Assembly (NCBI RefSeq): GCF_001279005.1
Contig: NZ_LGCN01000203.1
Span: 11,315 to 75,314, forward strand
Source of the DNA: Streptomyces caelestis
GTDB lineage: Bacteria > Actinomycetota > Actinomycetes > Streptomycetales > Streptomycetaceae
Length of the DNA stretch: 64,000 nucleotides
Reading direction: 5' to 3'
Every line of letters starts with the position of its first letter. The first letter of the stretch is position 1. The notes below the pieces were generated by a model. The model was given only the letters and a program-made list of their open reading frames with translations, made no database searches and was not told where the DNA came from. Position numbers and translations under genes: made by a program. Below are positions 1 through 8,084 of the stretch, one piece after another.

Positions 1-184
1 TCTGGGCGTCTCGGTGGGTACGGTGAAGAGCCAGACCTCGAAGGGGATGGCCGAACTGCAGCGGCTGCTGGGCACGCGGGAGATGCCGCGTCAGGTGCAC
101 GCGGCGGTGGCGGCCACCGCGGGCGGGGAAGCGGTCGGGAACGCGCGGAAACGCCCCCACGGGGCCAGGGGAAGGAAGCGATGA
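1..184 (+). CDS. SigE-family ECF RNA polymerase sigma factor, C-terminal end only
   Basis: Only the last 60 codons are present; the rest lies before the window. The reading frame starting at base 2 gives LGVSVGTVKSQTSKGMAEL, the helix-turn-helix of sigma region 4.2 that reads the -35 element. The spelling is that of the short SigE-type ECF factors common in Streptomyces. The tail after it is basic and of low complexity. The TGA stop (182-184) overlaps the ATG of the next gene (181) in an ATGA junction, so the two are translationally coupled, as is usual for an ECF factor and its membrane partner. The pair sits directly in front of pectinase genes, which suggests but does not prove that it controls them. 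Confidence 0.85.
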   Translation, partial: LGVSVGTVKSQTSKGMAELQRLLGTREMPRQVHAAVAATAGGEAVGNARKRPHGARGRKR

Positions 185-1038
185 CGATGCGGCGGGACGT
201 GCACGACGAGCTGCGCGCCCGGCTGCAGGAGGCGGCCGGGGCGCACGAGCCCGACCGGGAGCGCATGCTGGCCCGGGTGGAGCGCGGCATGGCCGGACCG
301 GCCCGCCCCGAGCACCGGGCCACGCGCCCGCCGGTGTTCGGCTGGTTCCGGGTGGCGGGCGCGACGGCCGCGGTGGCCGGGGTGCTGGCGGTGGGCGGCT
401 ACGCGGTCGCGTCCTCGGTGCAGGACGAGAAGCCGCCGCAGCGGCAGGTGGCCGTCTCACCGACGCCCACACCGTCCCCGGAAGCGACGAGCCGGCCGCC
501 CGAGCCGTCGGGGACCCCCGCGCCGGACCCCTCCGAGCAGCCCCGGAACACGGCCAGCGGGCCCGCGAGGACGCCGAGTCCGTCCGGCGACCCCGTCCGG
601 CCGCCGGCCGGGGTCGAGGACGGGCCGCTGTGGTCGGACGGCTCGGTGGACCCGCACAGCAACGAGTTCTGGGCGCAGAGCAACGTCACCCTGAAGACCG
701 CCGAGCGGCTGACCTCGCTCACCGTGGAGCTGCGGATCGCGCAGACCGGCGGGGTGACCTCCACGGGCGCCTGGCGCTCGCTGCCCGAGGACGACTTCGA
801 GCTCTCGGTGGACGAGCGGGACGGCTTCCTCGTCTACGTCTGGACGCTCAAGGACGGCCGTGCGGTCAAGCCCGGCGAGTGGGTCTTCGCGGGGCAGTAC
901 GACCACGAGCGCGGCGGCCGGGACGCCGGGGACGACGCCTACACGGCGAGGGCCGGCACCGGCTCCGGACAGCTCGCGGTCGGCGGCGATTTCGCGGCGC
1001 AGGAAGACAAGGACGAGGCGGGCGACGAGGATTCCTGA
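181..1038 (+). CDS. Single-pass membrane protein, probable partner of the upstream sigma factor
   Basis: A 285-residue protein with a charged cytoplasmic N-terminus of about 50 residues. One hydrophobic segment follows at about residues 58-80 (VAGATAAVAGVLAVGGYAVA), then a long Pro/Ser/Thr-rich linker (about 85-145), then an extracellular domain with acidic and glycine-rich parts. I see no zinc-binding HxxxCxxC motif of the ZAS anti-sigma class in the N-terminal part, so calling it an anti-sigma factor rests on position only. Its start codon overlaps the stop of the sigma gene. The topology, with a short inside part, one membrane span and an outer domain on a flexible stalk, would suit a cell-surface sensor. 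The outer domain is not recognised. Confidence 0.75.
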   Translation: MTMRRDVHDELRARLQEAAGAHEPDRERMLARVERGMAGPARPEHRATRPPVFGWFRVAGATAAVAGVLAVGGYAVASSVQDEKPPQRQVAVSPTPTPSPEATSRPPEPSGTPAPDPSEQPRNTASGPARTPSPSGDPVRPPAGVEDGPLWSDGSVDPHSNEFWAQSNVTLKTAERLTSLTVELRIAQTGGVTSTGAWRSLPEDDFELSVDERDGFLVYVWTLKDGRAVKPGEWVFAGQYDHERGGRDAGDDAYTARAGTGSGQLAVGGDFAAQEDKDEAGDEDS

Positions 1039-1056
1039 AAAAAGATCGTCCGGGGC

Positions 1057-1063
1057 GGCAACC
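1057..1063 (+). promoter_or_regulatory. GGCAACC motif, candidate ECF -35 element before the PL3 gene
   Basis: GGCAACC followed by CTTTCC lies 61 bases before the pectate lyase start, just after the sigma/partner gene pair. GGAAC/GCAAC-type -35 boxes are typical of ECF sigma factors. No clear -10 box was assigned. Position and sequence only; the assignment is tentative. Confidence 0.3.
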
Positions 1064-1123
1064 CTTTCCGCGGCGGCGGCGACCAGGAGACGCAAAGACC
1101 CTCTCCACGCAAGGACATCGCGC

Positions 1124-1954
1124 ATGACTGCACGACCCGAACAGCGCGCCTCCCACCGCCGCAGGACCACCAAGCGGCGGGCCGTGATCGCCGGAGTCTC
1201 CGCGCTCGGCATCACGGGTGCGGCGATCGTCACCACGACGATGCTGTCCACCGCGGGCGCCGCCTCGGCCTGGCCCTCCGACACCGGCAGCAAGCCGGTG
1301 TCCAAGACCGTCCCGGTCTCCGGGACGTACGACGGCGGCATGAAGAAGTTCTACGGCACCGGCGCCCTCGGCAGCGACAGCCAGGACGAGAACCAGGACC
1401 CGATCTTCGAGCTGGCCGACGGCGCCACGCTGAAGAACGTGATCATCGGCACCCCGGCCGCCGACGGCGTGCACTGCAAGGGCAGCTGCACCCTGCAGAA
1501 CGTCTGGTGGCTGGACGTCGGCGAGGACGCCGCCAGCTTCAAGGGCAAGTCGTCGTCGGCCCAGTACAAGGTGATCGGCGGCGGCGCGAAGAAGGCCGAT
1601 GACAAGGTGCTGCAGTTCAACGGCGCCGGCACGCTGACCGTGAGCGGCTTCCGGGTCGAGGACTTCGGCAAGCTGGTGCGCTCCTGCGGCAACTGCAAGA
1701 CGCAGTACAAGCGCACGATCGTGCTGAAGGACATCGACGTCGTCGCGCCCGGCAAGTCGCTCGTCGGCGTCAACACCAACTACGGCGACACCGCCACGCT
1801 GTCGCAGATCCGCATCCAGGGCGACAGCAAGAAGAAGATCAAGACCTGCACCCGCTTCCAGGGCAACAACACGGGCAAGGAGCCGAAGGAGCTCGGCTCC
1901 GGCGCCGACGGGAAGTCCTGCATGTTCTCGGCGTCGGACATCACCTACAAGTGA
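1124..1954 (+). CDS. Secreted pectate lyase, polysaccharide lyase family 3
   Basis: Pectate lyase of PL3 type, which cuts de-esterified polygalacturonate by calcium-dependent beta-elimination outside the cell. The 276-residue product begins with an Arg-rich n-region, a hydrophobic core (VIAGVSALGITGAAIVTTT) and an AGAASA-type cleavage site near residue 50. The mature part carries PL3 features: the DGVHCKGSCTLQNVWWLDVGEDAASFKG stretch split over residues ~115-142, several paired cysteines and Asn/Gly-rich beta-helix rungs. I chose the ATG at 1124 because it begins the signal peptide; the frame is open further upstream but without any signal-like sequence. It is probably co-regulated with the divergent pectinase operon. 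Confidence 0.88.
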   Translation: MTARPEQRASHRRRTTKRRAVIAGVSALGITGAAIVTTTMLSTAGAASAWPSDTGSKPVSKTVPVSGTYDGGMKKFYGTGALGSDSQDENQDPIFELADGATLKNVIIGTPAADGVHCKGSCTLQNVWWLDVGEDAASFKGKSSSAQYKVIGGGAKKADDKVLQFNGAGTLTVSGFRVEDFGKLVRSCGNCKTQYKRTIVLKDIDVVAPGKSLVGVNTNYGDTATLSQIRIQGDSKKKIKTCTRFQGNNTGKEPKELGSGADGKSCMFSASDITYK

Positions 1955-1973
1955 TCCCGCCGGTCCCATGACC

Positions 1974-2005
1974 CCGGGCCGCCGCCTCGACGTCCGGCGG
2001 CCCGG
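1974..2005. terminator. Hairpin after the PL3 lyase
   Basis: Eleven-base perfect arms CCGGGCCGCCG / CGGCGGCCCGG around a 10-base loop, 20 bases after the stop codon. No T-tract follows, as is usual for Streptomyces terminators. Confidence 0.6.
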
Positions 2006-2086
2006 TGACCGGCTTCGCCCGAGCCCCCCTCGGGCGGCCGGAACCCCCCGGCGGTCCCGGACCCCCATCCGGGCCGCCGACCAGGA

Positions 2087-2113
2087 CGCCCCGCCGGTTC
2101 GTCCGGCGGGGCG
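2087..2113. terminator. Second hairpin in the PL3-GH43 gap
   Basis: Ten-base arms CGCCCCGCCG / CGGCGGGGCG with a 7-base loop. Together with the hairpin at 1974-2005 it isolates the GH43 gene as its own transcription unit. The 305-base gap holds these two hairpins and the operator-like repeat at 2151. Confidence 0.5.
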
Positions 2114-2150
2114 TCCGCCTTTCGTCCGAGCCTCCGCACGGCGAAAACAC

Positions 2151-2164
2151 CCGAAAACTTTCGG
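2151..2164. promoter_or_regulatory. CCGAAAACTTTCGG inverted repeat, candidate operator of the GH43 gene
   Basis: Perfect 6+2+6 inverted repeat about 96 bases before the GH43 start. It resembles the CGAA-N-TTCG repeats known for LacI-type regulators of xylanase and xyloside genes in Streptomyces, though with one more central base. No LacI-family gene is in the window. Confidence 0.4.
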
Positions 2165-2259
2165 CGTCGCCCGCCCCACCCGCATCGGTTGACGCCCCGC
2201 GCTCCCCTGGCGACACTCCGGGAAACAACAGAATCCCTCAGGCTCCGACAGGAAGTGTC

Positions 2260-4467
2260 ATGCGCCGCCACACCGCACGCCGCACGCTTCTCGTCCCGTT
2301 CCTCGCCCTCCTCCTCGCCCTGCTCGCCGCCCCGCCGGGCACCGCACACCCCGGAGCACCGCCCGTGAAGAAGCCCTCGTACGCCGGTTACCTCTTCGCC
2401 TACTTCACCGGCGAGGGCACCGCCGACGGCGAGCAGATCCGCTACGCCCTCAGCCGCGGCAACGACGCCCTGCACTGGCGCGAACTCAACGCCGGCGAAC
2501 CGGTGCTGACCTCCACGACCGGCGAGAAGGGGCTGCGCGACCCGTTCGTGATCCGCTCCCCCGGGGGCGACCGGTTCTACATGATCGCCACCGACCTGCG
2601 GATGTACCGCGGCAGCAGCGGCAGCTGGGACGAGGTCCAGCGGCACGGCAGTAAGTCGATCATGGTGTGGGAGTCCACCGACCTGGTCCACTGGACCGAC
2701 CGGCGCCTGGTGAAGGTGGCCCCGGACAACGCGGGCAACACCTGGGCCCCGGAGGCCTACTGGGACGACGAGCTCGACGCGTACGTCGTCTTCTGGGCGT
2801 CCAAGCTGTACGCCGACGACGACCCGGACCACACCGGCTCGACGTACAACAGGATGCTGTACGCGACCACGGAGGACTTCCGCACCTTCAGCGAGCCGAA
2901 GGTCTGGAACGACCCTGGCTACTCGGTCATCGACTCGACCGTCGTCGAGCACGAGGGCACGTACTACCGCTACACCAAGGACGAGCGCGACCCGGCCTCC
3001 GGCTCGCCCTGCTCGAAGTTCGTCACCGGCGAGAAGTCGGCGTCGCTGACCGACACCTCGTACACCTTCGTCTCCGACTGCATCGGCAGCGGCGCGATGA
3101 GCCGGGGCGAGGGGCCGACGGTGTTCAAGTCGAACACCGAGGAGAAGTGGTACCTGTTCATCGACGAGTACGGCGGCCGGGGCTACCTCCCCTTCGAGAC
3201 CACCGACCTCGACTCCGGCGAGTGGACCCCGTCCACGGACTACCAGCTGCCCGCGAGTCCCCGGCACGGCACGGTGATCCCGGTGACGCAAGCGGAGTAC
3301 GACCGGCTGCTGGCCGCGTACCCGCAGAGCCCCACGTCGCTCGTGGACGTCACGGCACCCGGCCAGAAGGGGTACGCCGTCGTCAGCGAGGAGACGGGCA
3401 GGGTCGTGCTGCCGATGGAGCCGGACGCCGACCTGCGACGTCTCGCGCCGAGGCTGTGGGCGGCCGAGGGCGCGACGGTCGGCCCGGGGTCCGGCGCCCG
3501 CCGCGACTTCCGCCAGCCGCAGGCGTACACGGTGACGGCCGCCGACGGCACACGGCGCACCTGGACCGTCGAGGCGGTGCCCACCCGCAGCCCCGTCCTG
3601 CCCGGCCTGTACGCGGACCCGGACGTGCGGTACCTGGACGGCCGGTACTGGATCTACCCGACCACGGACGGCTTCCCCGGCTGGGGCGGCACCCGGTTCA
3701 AGGCGTTCTCGTCGAAGGACCTGGTCCACTGGAAGGACCACGGGGTGATCCTCGACCTCGGGCCCGACGTGTCCTGGGCCGACAGGAACGCCTGGGCGCC
3801 CGCGATCGCGGAACGCGACGGGAGGTACTACTTCTACTTCTGCGCCGAGCAGCAGATCGGCGTCGCGGTGGCCGACTCCCCGGCCGGCCCGTTCACGGAC
3901 GCGCTCGGCGCGCCGCTGATCGGGAGGACGCAGTTCAGCGGCCAGATGATCGACCCGGCCGTGTTCACGGACGACGACGGGCGGTCGTACCTGTACTGGG
4001 GCAACGGGCACGGCTACGTGGCCCCGCTCGACGACGACATGGTGTCCTTCGACGCCGGGCGGGTGAAGGACATCACCCCGGACGGCTTCCGCGAGGGCTC
4101 CTTCGTGGTGAAGCGCGACGGCACGTACTACTTCATGTGGTCCGAGGACGACACCCGCAGCGAGGACTACCACGTGGCCTACGCGACCGGTCCGTCCCCG
4201 CTCGGCCCGTGGACCGAGCGCGGCACGATCCTGTCCAAGCGCCCCGAGTACGGCATCCTCGGCACCGGTCACCACTCCGTGGTCAACACCCCCGGCACCG
4301 ACGACTGGTACATCGTCTACCACCGGTTCGCGCTGAACGGCCCAGGGAAGCCCGGCGGGGACGGCACGCACCGCGAGACCACCGTCGACCGCCTGGAGTT
4401 CGCGGCCGACGGCACCATCGAGCCGGTGGTGCCGACCCTGGAGTCGGTCAGGCCGGTGCGGCGGTGA
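2260..4467 (+). CDS. Secreted two-domain glycoside hydrolase family 43 enzyme
   Basis: A 735-residue secreted protein. The signal peptide (MRRHTARR then LLVPFLALLLALLAAPPG) fixes the ATG at 2260; the frame upstream is non-coding leader. Two five-bladed GH43 propellers follow each other. The first (about residues 40-370) has LRDPFV (~94), WAPEAYW and EGPTVF (~284). The second (from ~447) has the full GH43 triad: ADPDV (base Asp ~453), IDPAVF (~565) and EGSFV (acid Glu ~612). The family contains arabinofuranosidases, arabinanases and beta-xylosidases, so the substrate is probably an arabinan or xylan side chain of pectin. Whether both domains are active is open; the second has the clearer triad. 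The 3' end overlaps the convergent hydrolase gene by 20 bases. Confidence 0.85.
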   Translation: MRRHTARRTLLVPFLALLLALLAAPPGTAHPGAPPVKKPSYAGYLFAYFTGEGTADGEQIRYALSRGNDALHWRELNAGEPVLTSTTGEKGLRDPFVIRSPGGDRFYMIATDLRMYRGSSGSWDEVQRHGSKSIMVWESTDLVHWTDRRLVKVAPDNAGNTWAPEAYWDDELDAYVVFWASKLYADDDPDHTGSTYNRMLYATTEDFRTFSEPKVWNDPGYSVIDSTVVEHEGTYYRYTKDERDPASGSPCSKFVTGEKSASLTDTSYTFVSDCIGSGAMSRGEGPTVFKSNTEEKWYLFIDEYGGRGYLPFETTDLDSGEWTPSTDYQLPASPRHGTVIPVTQAEYDRLLAAYPQSPTSLVDVTAPGQKGYAVVSEETGRVVLPMEPDADLRRLAPRLWAAEGATVGPGSGARRDFRQPQAYTVTAADGTRRTWTVEAVPTRSPVLPGLYADPDVRYLDGRYWIYPTTDGFPGWGGTRFKAFSSKDLVHWKDHGVILDLGPDVSWADRNAWAPAIAERDGRYYFYFCAEQQIGVAVADSPAGPFTDALGAPLIGRTQFSGQMIDPAVFTDDDGRSYLYWGNGHGYVAPLDDDMVSFDAGRVKDITPDGFREGSFVVKRDGTYYFMWSEDDTRSEDYHVAYATGPSPLGPWTERGTILSKRPEYGILGTGHHSVVNTPGTDDWYIVYHRFALNGPGKPGGDGTHRETTVDRLEFAADGTIEPVVPTLESVRPVRR

Positions 4468-5524
4468 CCGACTCCAGCCAGGCATAGGCCTCGTCCTGCA
4501 TCACGGCGTCGAAGACGTGGCCGCGCTCCGGCCACGTCTTCAGCCGCAGCCGCTCCTCGGCGCCGCACGCGCGCCAGACGGCCCGCAGCCTGTCGTACGC
4601 GGTCCGCACCCCGTCGGCGGGGAACAGGGCGTCGCGCCCGCCGTGGAAGAACAGCATCGGCTTCGGCGCGGCGATGCTCGCCACGTCGGGGATGTCGAGG
4701 TGCCGGGCGAGTCCCGGGTGGAGCATGTGGAACGCCGACTGCCCGCGCAGGGTGTTGTTTCCGGGCGCCATCATCTCCTTCAGGCCCGTCATCCAGCACA
4801 CGCTGACCGCGGCGGCGATGTCGTCGCTGAGCGCGGCGGCCTGCCAGGCGCGGTAGCCGCCCATGGAGAAGCCGACGGCGGCGACGCGGCGTTCGTCCAC
4901 GCGGTCCAGGCCCGCCAGGAAGGCGGCGGCCCGCTGGTCCTCGCGGGCGTGCAGTCCGGCGAGCGAGGAGCCGAGGTGGTAGAGGTTGCTCGCCAGTGCC
5001 TGCTGTCGCTCGTAGGCCAGGGGGCCGCGGTCGCCCCAGCCGAGCGCGTCCAGGCACAGCACCACATGGCCGCGGCGGGCGAGTTCGTCCCCGACGAAGC
5101 GTCCGCCGAAGCACCGGCCGGCCCACTCCTCGGCGGAGGCGAGGCGGGCGTCGTCGTCCCAGGGCCGGACGCCCTTCTCCTTGCCGATGTCGAACCGGGA
5201 GCCGTGGTCGTGCAGCAGCAGGACCGCCGGGAACGGGCCGGCGCCCCACGGGGTGAGCAGGGCGCCGCGGACCCGTCCGTAGCGGGTGAGGGAGAGGGTG
5301 ACCAGCTCCCGCGTGTACCCGTCGCCGTCCGAACGGGCGGCGAACTCCGGGGCGTACGGCGTCCCGTCCTGCCGGTCGACGAGGAGGTGCTCCTCGACCA
5401 CCGCGCGGGCCGTGCGCCGCCACGCGTCGAAGTCCCGGACCGGCGAGGCGCCCCAGGCGAGCGGGAAGGTCAGCTCGTCCTTGAGCGCCGTGTGGAATCC
5501 GGGCAGGTCACCGGTGGCGGGCAT
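4448..5524 (-). CDS. Alpha/beta-hydrolase (dienelactone hydrolase/acetyl-xylan-esterase-like)
   Basis: A 358-residue protein without a signal peptide, so cytoplasmic. It has the alpha/beta-hydrolase core: a strand with LLLHDHGSRF (oxyanion side), the nucleophile elbow GFSMGG, the acid Asp in FHGGRDALF and the His in PERGHVFDA near the C-terminus. Length and arrangement fit the Abhydrolase_7/DLH group often found with plant cell wall operons. It probably removes an acyl group (acetyl, methyl or feruloyl type) from imported oligosaccharides; the exact ester is not predictable. It is the last gene of the long - strand pectin set. Its start lies 17 bases inside the pectin methylesterase gene, so translation is likely coupled. 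Confidence 0.8.
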   Translation of the reverse strand: MPATGDLPGFHTALKDELTFPLAWGASPVRDFDAWRRTARAVVEEHLLVDRQDGTPYAPEFAARSDGDGYTRELVTLSLTRYGRVRGALLTPWGAGPFPAVLLLHDHGSRFDIGKEKGVRPWDDDARLASAEEWAGRCFGGRFVGDELARRGHVVLCLDALGWGDRGPLAYERQQALASNLYHLGSSLAGLHAREDQRAAAFLAGLDRVDERRVAAVGFSMGGYRAWQAAALSDDIAAAVSVCWMTGLKEMMAPGNNTLRGQSAFHMLHPGLARHLDIPDVASIAAPKPMLFFHGGRDALFPADGVRTAYDRLRAVWRACGAEERLRLKTWPERGHVFDAVMQDEAYAWLESVTAAPA

Positions 5525-6629
5525 ACGGCCGCCAGTCGCCGAGGTACGCCTTTGGGGTGTGCGAGGCGGCCTGTGCGCGGGTGAGCCGGGGACGGTTCGC
5601 GGGGACGGTGACGACCGCGCCGGGGCCGGTGTTGCGGTACTCGGCGAAGCGCTGGTCCTGCCAGGGGTAGGCGTCCCGCATGTCGGCGTAGGGCGCGACG
5701 GCGTCGATGCCGGCGCCGAGGTGGGTCTCGCGCACGGTGAGCATCGGGCGGGCGGTGGGGTCGGAGCTGGGCACCCAGGGGCGGGCCAGCTTGTAGTAGC
5801 CGTCGGGGGCCTCGCTGCTGATCCTGCCGCGGGTGACCAGGTAGCCGCGCGGGTTGGCGCCGGCGGTGGACGGCGCGAAGACGAAGCCGTACGGCGCGCC
5901 CGTGAGGTCGGGGCGGACCAGGGTGCGGAAGTGGCAGTGCTCGAAGACGGCGGTGGCCCGGCCGAAGACGAAGTCGACGTCGCCCTCGACGTAGCAGTGG
6001 GCGAAGTACTGGCGGGCGAAGGCGTCCAGGGAGAGGGAGTCGGCGTACAGGGTGTCCTGGTGGCCGAGGAACCGGCAGTGGGTGAAGGCGCTGCGGTCCC
6101 CCTGCACCTTGAGGGCGACGGCCTGGGTGCCGCTGGTGCCGGGGAGATCGGTGCGCAGCCAGTCGTTGGCGAAGGTGATCCAGCGGGCGGTGAAGCCGTC
6201 GGGGCGCACGGTGGTGGTGGCCGAGCCGGAGGTGCCGTAGGTGCCGGAGCCGTCCGGCTTGGGGGTGCCGGCCGCGTTGTCGTACACGATGACCACGTCA
6301 CGGGGGTCCTGGGAGGCGCCGAGCCAGGTCATGTCGGTGCGGTCGGCGTCGACGGAGACCGTCTCGCGGTAGGTGCCCGGGGCGATGACGAGGGTGCGTC
6401 CGGTGCCGGTCGCGGCGGTGACGGCGGCCTGGACGGTGGTGAAGTCGCCGGCGCCGCGCGGGTGGACGTACAGGGTCCTGGGGGTGAGCCGGGCGGACGG
6501 TGAGCCGTACCGGCCGAACGGGCGGCGGGGCCCGTGGCCCGCCTGCGCCGGGGCGGCGGACAGGGCGAGCGCGGCGGAGGCCGTGGCGCCGGCCAGCAGG
6601 ACGTTCCTTCTGGACAGGGACGGGGGCAT
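5508..6629 (-). CDS. Secreted pectin methylesterase, carbohydrate esterase family 8
   Basis: Removes methyl esters from homogalacturonan, preparing it for pectate lyases. The 373-residue product has an SRRNVLLAG motif with a hydrophobic stretch and AQA cleavage site, suggesting Tat export. CE8 hallmarks are all present: the GDFTTVQAAV opening, GHQDTLYAD (oxyanion Gln), VDFVFGRATAVFE (catalytic acid/base and nucleophile Asp region) and LARPW (substrate-binding Arg/Trp). The ATG at 6629 is placed by the signal peptide. It sits between the PL1 lyase and the alpha/beta-hydrolase and belongs to the same transcription unit or a short sub-unit. Confidence 0.92.
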   Translation of the reverse strand: MPPSLSRRNVLLAGATASAALALSAAPAQAGHGPRRPFGRYGSPSARLTPRTLYVHPRGAGDFTTVQAAVTAATGTGRTLVIAPGTYRETVSVDADRTDMTWLGASQDPRDVVIVYDNAAGTPKPDGSGTYGTSGSATTTVRPDGFTARWITFANDWLRTDLPGTSGTQAVALKVQGDRSAFTHCRFLGHQDTLYADSLSLDAFARQYFAHCYVEGDVDFVFGRATAVFEHCHFRTLVRPDLTGAPYGFVFAPSTAGANPRGYLVTRGRISSEAPDGYYKLARPWVPSSDPTARPMLTVRETHLGAGIDAVAPYADMRDAYPWQDQRFAEYRNTGPGAVVTVPANRPRLTRAQAASHTPKAYLGDWRPYARHR

Positions 6630-6715
6630 GCGGGTGCTCCTTGGGTGACGGGGCCGGGCCGGTGCGGGCCGCAGTGGGGGCGGGCCGCACCGGCCCGGCT
6701 GTCGGGAGGGAGGGG

Positions 6716-8050
6716 TCAGCGGACGCGGCCGGCGCCCGCGCCGTGCTTCACCAGGGCCGGGACGGCCCTGGCCGGGTGGACGGCGGTGCGCAGGGCGGGC
6801 GTCCAGCCGGCGCCGGACCGCAGGGTCTCGGCCGGGATCTCCGCGTTGTGCACGGCGATCAGGTCGACCCGCTCGCCGTTGACCAGGTTGTGCGCGGCGG
6901 TGAGCGGCGAGTCGTTCCACCGCTTGAGGATCTTCGCCGGGCTGATGCCCTTCGCCAGGGTGAACGCGTTGTGCTCGGCGACGAGCTGGGACTCCTTGCC
7001 GATGCCGAAGCTGTAGGCGTAGCCGTCCTTCGCCACGAAGTGGTTGTTGTACACGTCGACCTGTCCGAAGCGGACGCGGGGCGCGCGCTCGACCAGGCCG
7101 GAGAACAGGTTGTGGTGGAAGGTGGCCTTCAGCCTGCCCCGGTCGCCGACGGCGGTGGACTCGCCGTCGCTGTTGCCGATCAGGATCGTCTTGTCGTGCT
7201 CGGTGAAGACGTTCCAGGAGGCGGTGACGTAGTCGGCGCCCTTGACGATGTCCAGCTCTCCGTCGTGCTGCTGGTACAGCATGCCGAAGTAGGCGGGCGC
7301 CTCGCTGTCGGGGTGCTCGCCGTCGGTGAACGTGTTGTGGTCCAGCCAGACGTGGGTGGAGCCGTGGACGACGGCGGTGTCGTACTCGGAGTTCCAGTTG
7401 CCCCGGCTGCCGTCGGTCGGGTCCCACTGCGGGAAGCAGTCGATCGGGCTCTCGAGGGCGAGGTTGCGGACGATGACGTTGTCCACGCCCTTGATCTGCA
7501 GGCTGGCGCCCTTGATCCCGGCGTTGCGGCCGACACCGATGATCGTGGTGTTGGAGGGGACGTTCGCCTTGATGGCGGTGTCCTGGGCGGCGGCGGAAGC
7601 CCTGCGCAGCCCCTCCTGGCTGTCGTCCGGCTCGGCGCTCAGGTCCTGCTCCATGCCCCAGGTCTCCGGCGCGTACGCCTCGAGGTAGGCGTCGAGGTCG
7701 TAGCCGGGCGCGGCGAACGCCTCGCAGCCCTCGGAGACCGCGTCGATGGTCCCCTTCACCTTGATGATCTTCGGCGCGTCTCCGCCGTCCGCCAGGGCCG
7801 CCTTGAACTCCGCCCAGGTGCGCACGGTGTGGACGTGCTCGCGGTCGGCGGCGGCGCCTCCGGTGGTGCCGGTGCCGTAGGAGGCCCAGCCGTCGCCCGC
7901 GCCCAGCGTCTGCCGGGCGGGGTCACGGTGGTGGTGCGACGGGGAGTGCGCCTGGGCGCCCGTGCCGGTCAGGGCCAGTACGAGGGCGGTGCAGCCGGCC
8001 AGCGAGGCGGCTCTCACCGTGGCATGCCCATGCCATCCGAATGTGCTCAT
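6716..8050 (-). CDS. Secreted pectate lyase, polysaccharide lyase family 1
   Basis: Calcium-dependent endo-pectate lyase of PL1, 444 residues. The signal peptide (TVRAASLAGCTALVLALTG, AQA cleavage) and an AAGGAG ribosome site nine bases upstream fix the ATG at 8050 rather than the in-frame ATG at 8071. Family motifs: VWLDHNTF (the vWiDH motif) and VERAPRVRFGQ, which holds the catalytic arginine in the RxPxxR pattern; Asp/Glu calcium ligands lie between. The mature protein is slightly longer than minimal PL1 enzymes because of an inserted loop around residues 115-160. Upstream is the rhamnogalacturonan acetylesterase, downstream pectin methylesterase. Confidence 0.92.
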   Translation of the reverse strand: MSTFGWHGHATVRAASLAGCTALVLALTGTGAQAHSPSHHHRDPARQTLGAGDGWASYGTGTTGGAAADREHVHTVRTWAEFKAALADGGDAPKIIKVKGTIDAVSEGCEAFAAPGYDLDAYLEAYAPETWGMEQDLSAEPDDSQEGLRRASAAAQDTAIKANVPSNTTIIGVGRNAGIKGASLQIKGVDNVIVRNLALESPIDCFPQWDPTDGSRGNWNSEYDTAVVHGSTHVWLDHNTFTDGEHPDSEAPAYFGMLYQQHDGELDIVKGADYVTASWNVFTEHDKTILIGNSDGESTAVGDRGRLKATFHHNLFSGLVERAPRVRFGQVDVYNNHFVAKDGYAYSFGIGKESQLVAEHNAFTLAKGISPAKILKRWNDSPLTAAHNLVNGERVDLIAVHNAEIPAETLRSGAGWTPALRTAVHPARAVPALVKHGAGAGRVR

Positions 8051-8084
8051 GGTGCGGCTCTCCTTCTTCATGGTCCAGGGGGTG

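Noticed and set aside
1945..4485. An 846-codon - strand frame opposite the GH43 gene
   Set aside because: Antisense shadow of GH43; no motif, no signal, and the sense frame has clear family signatures.
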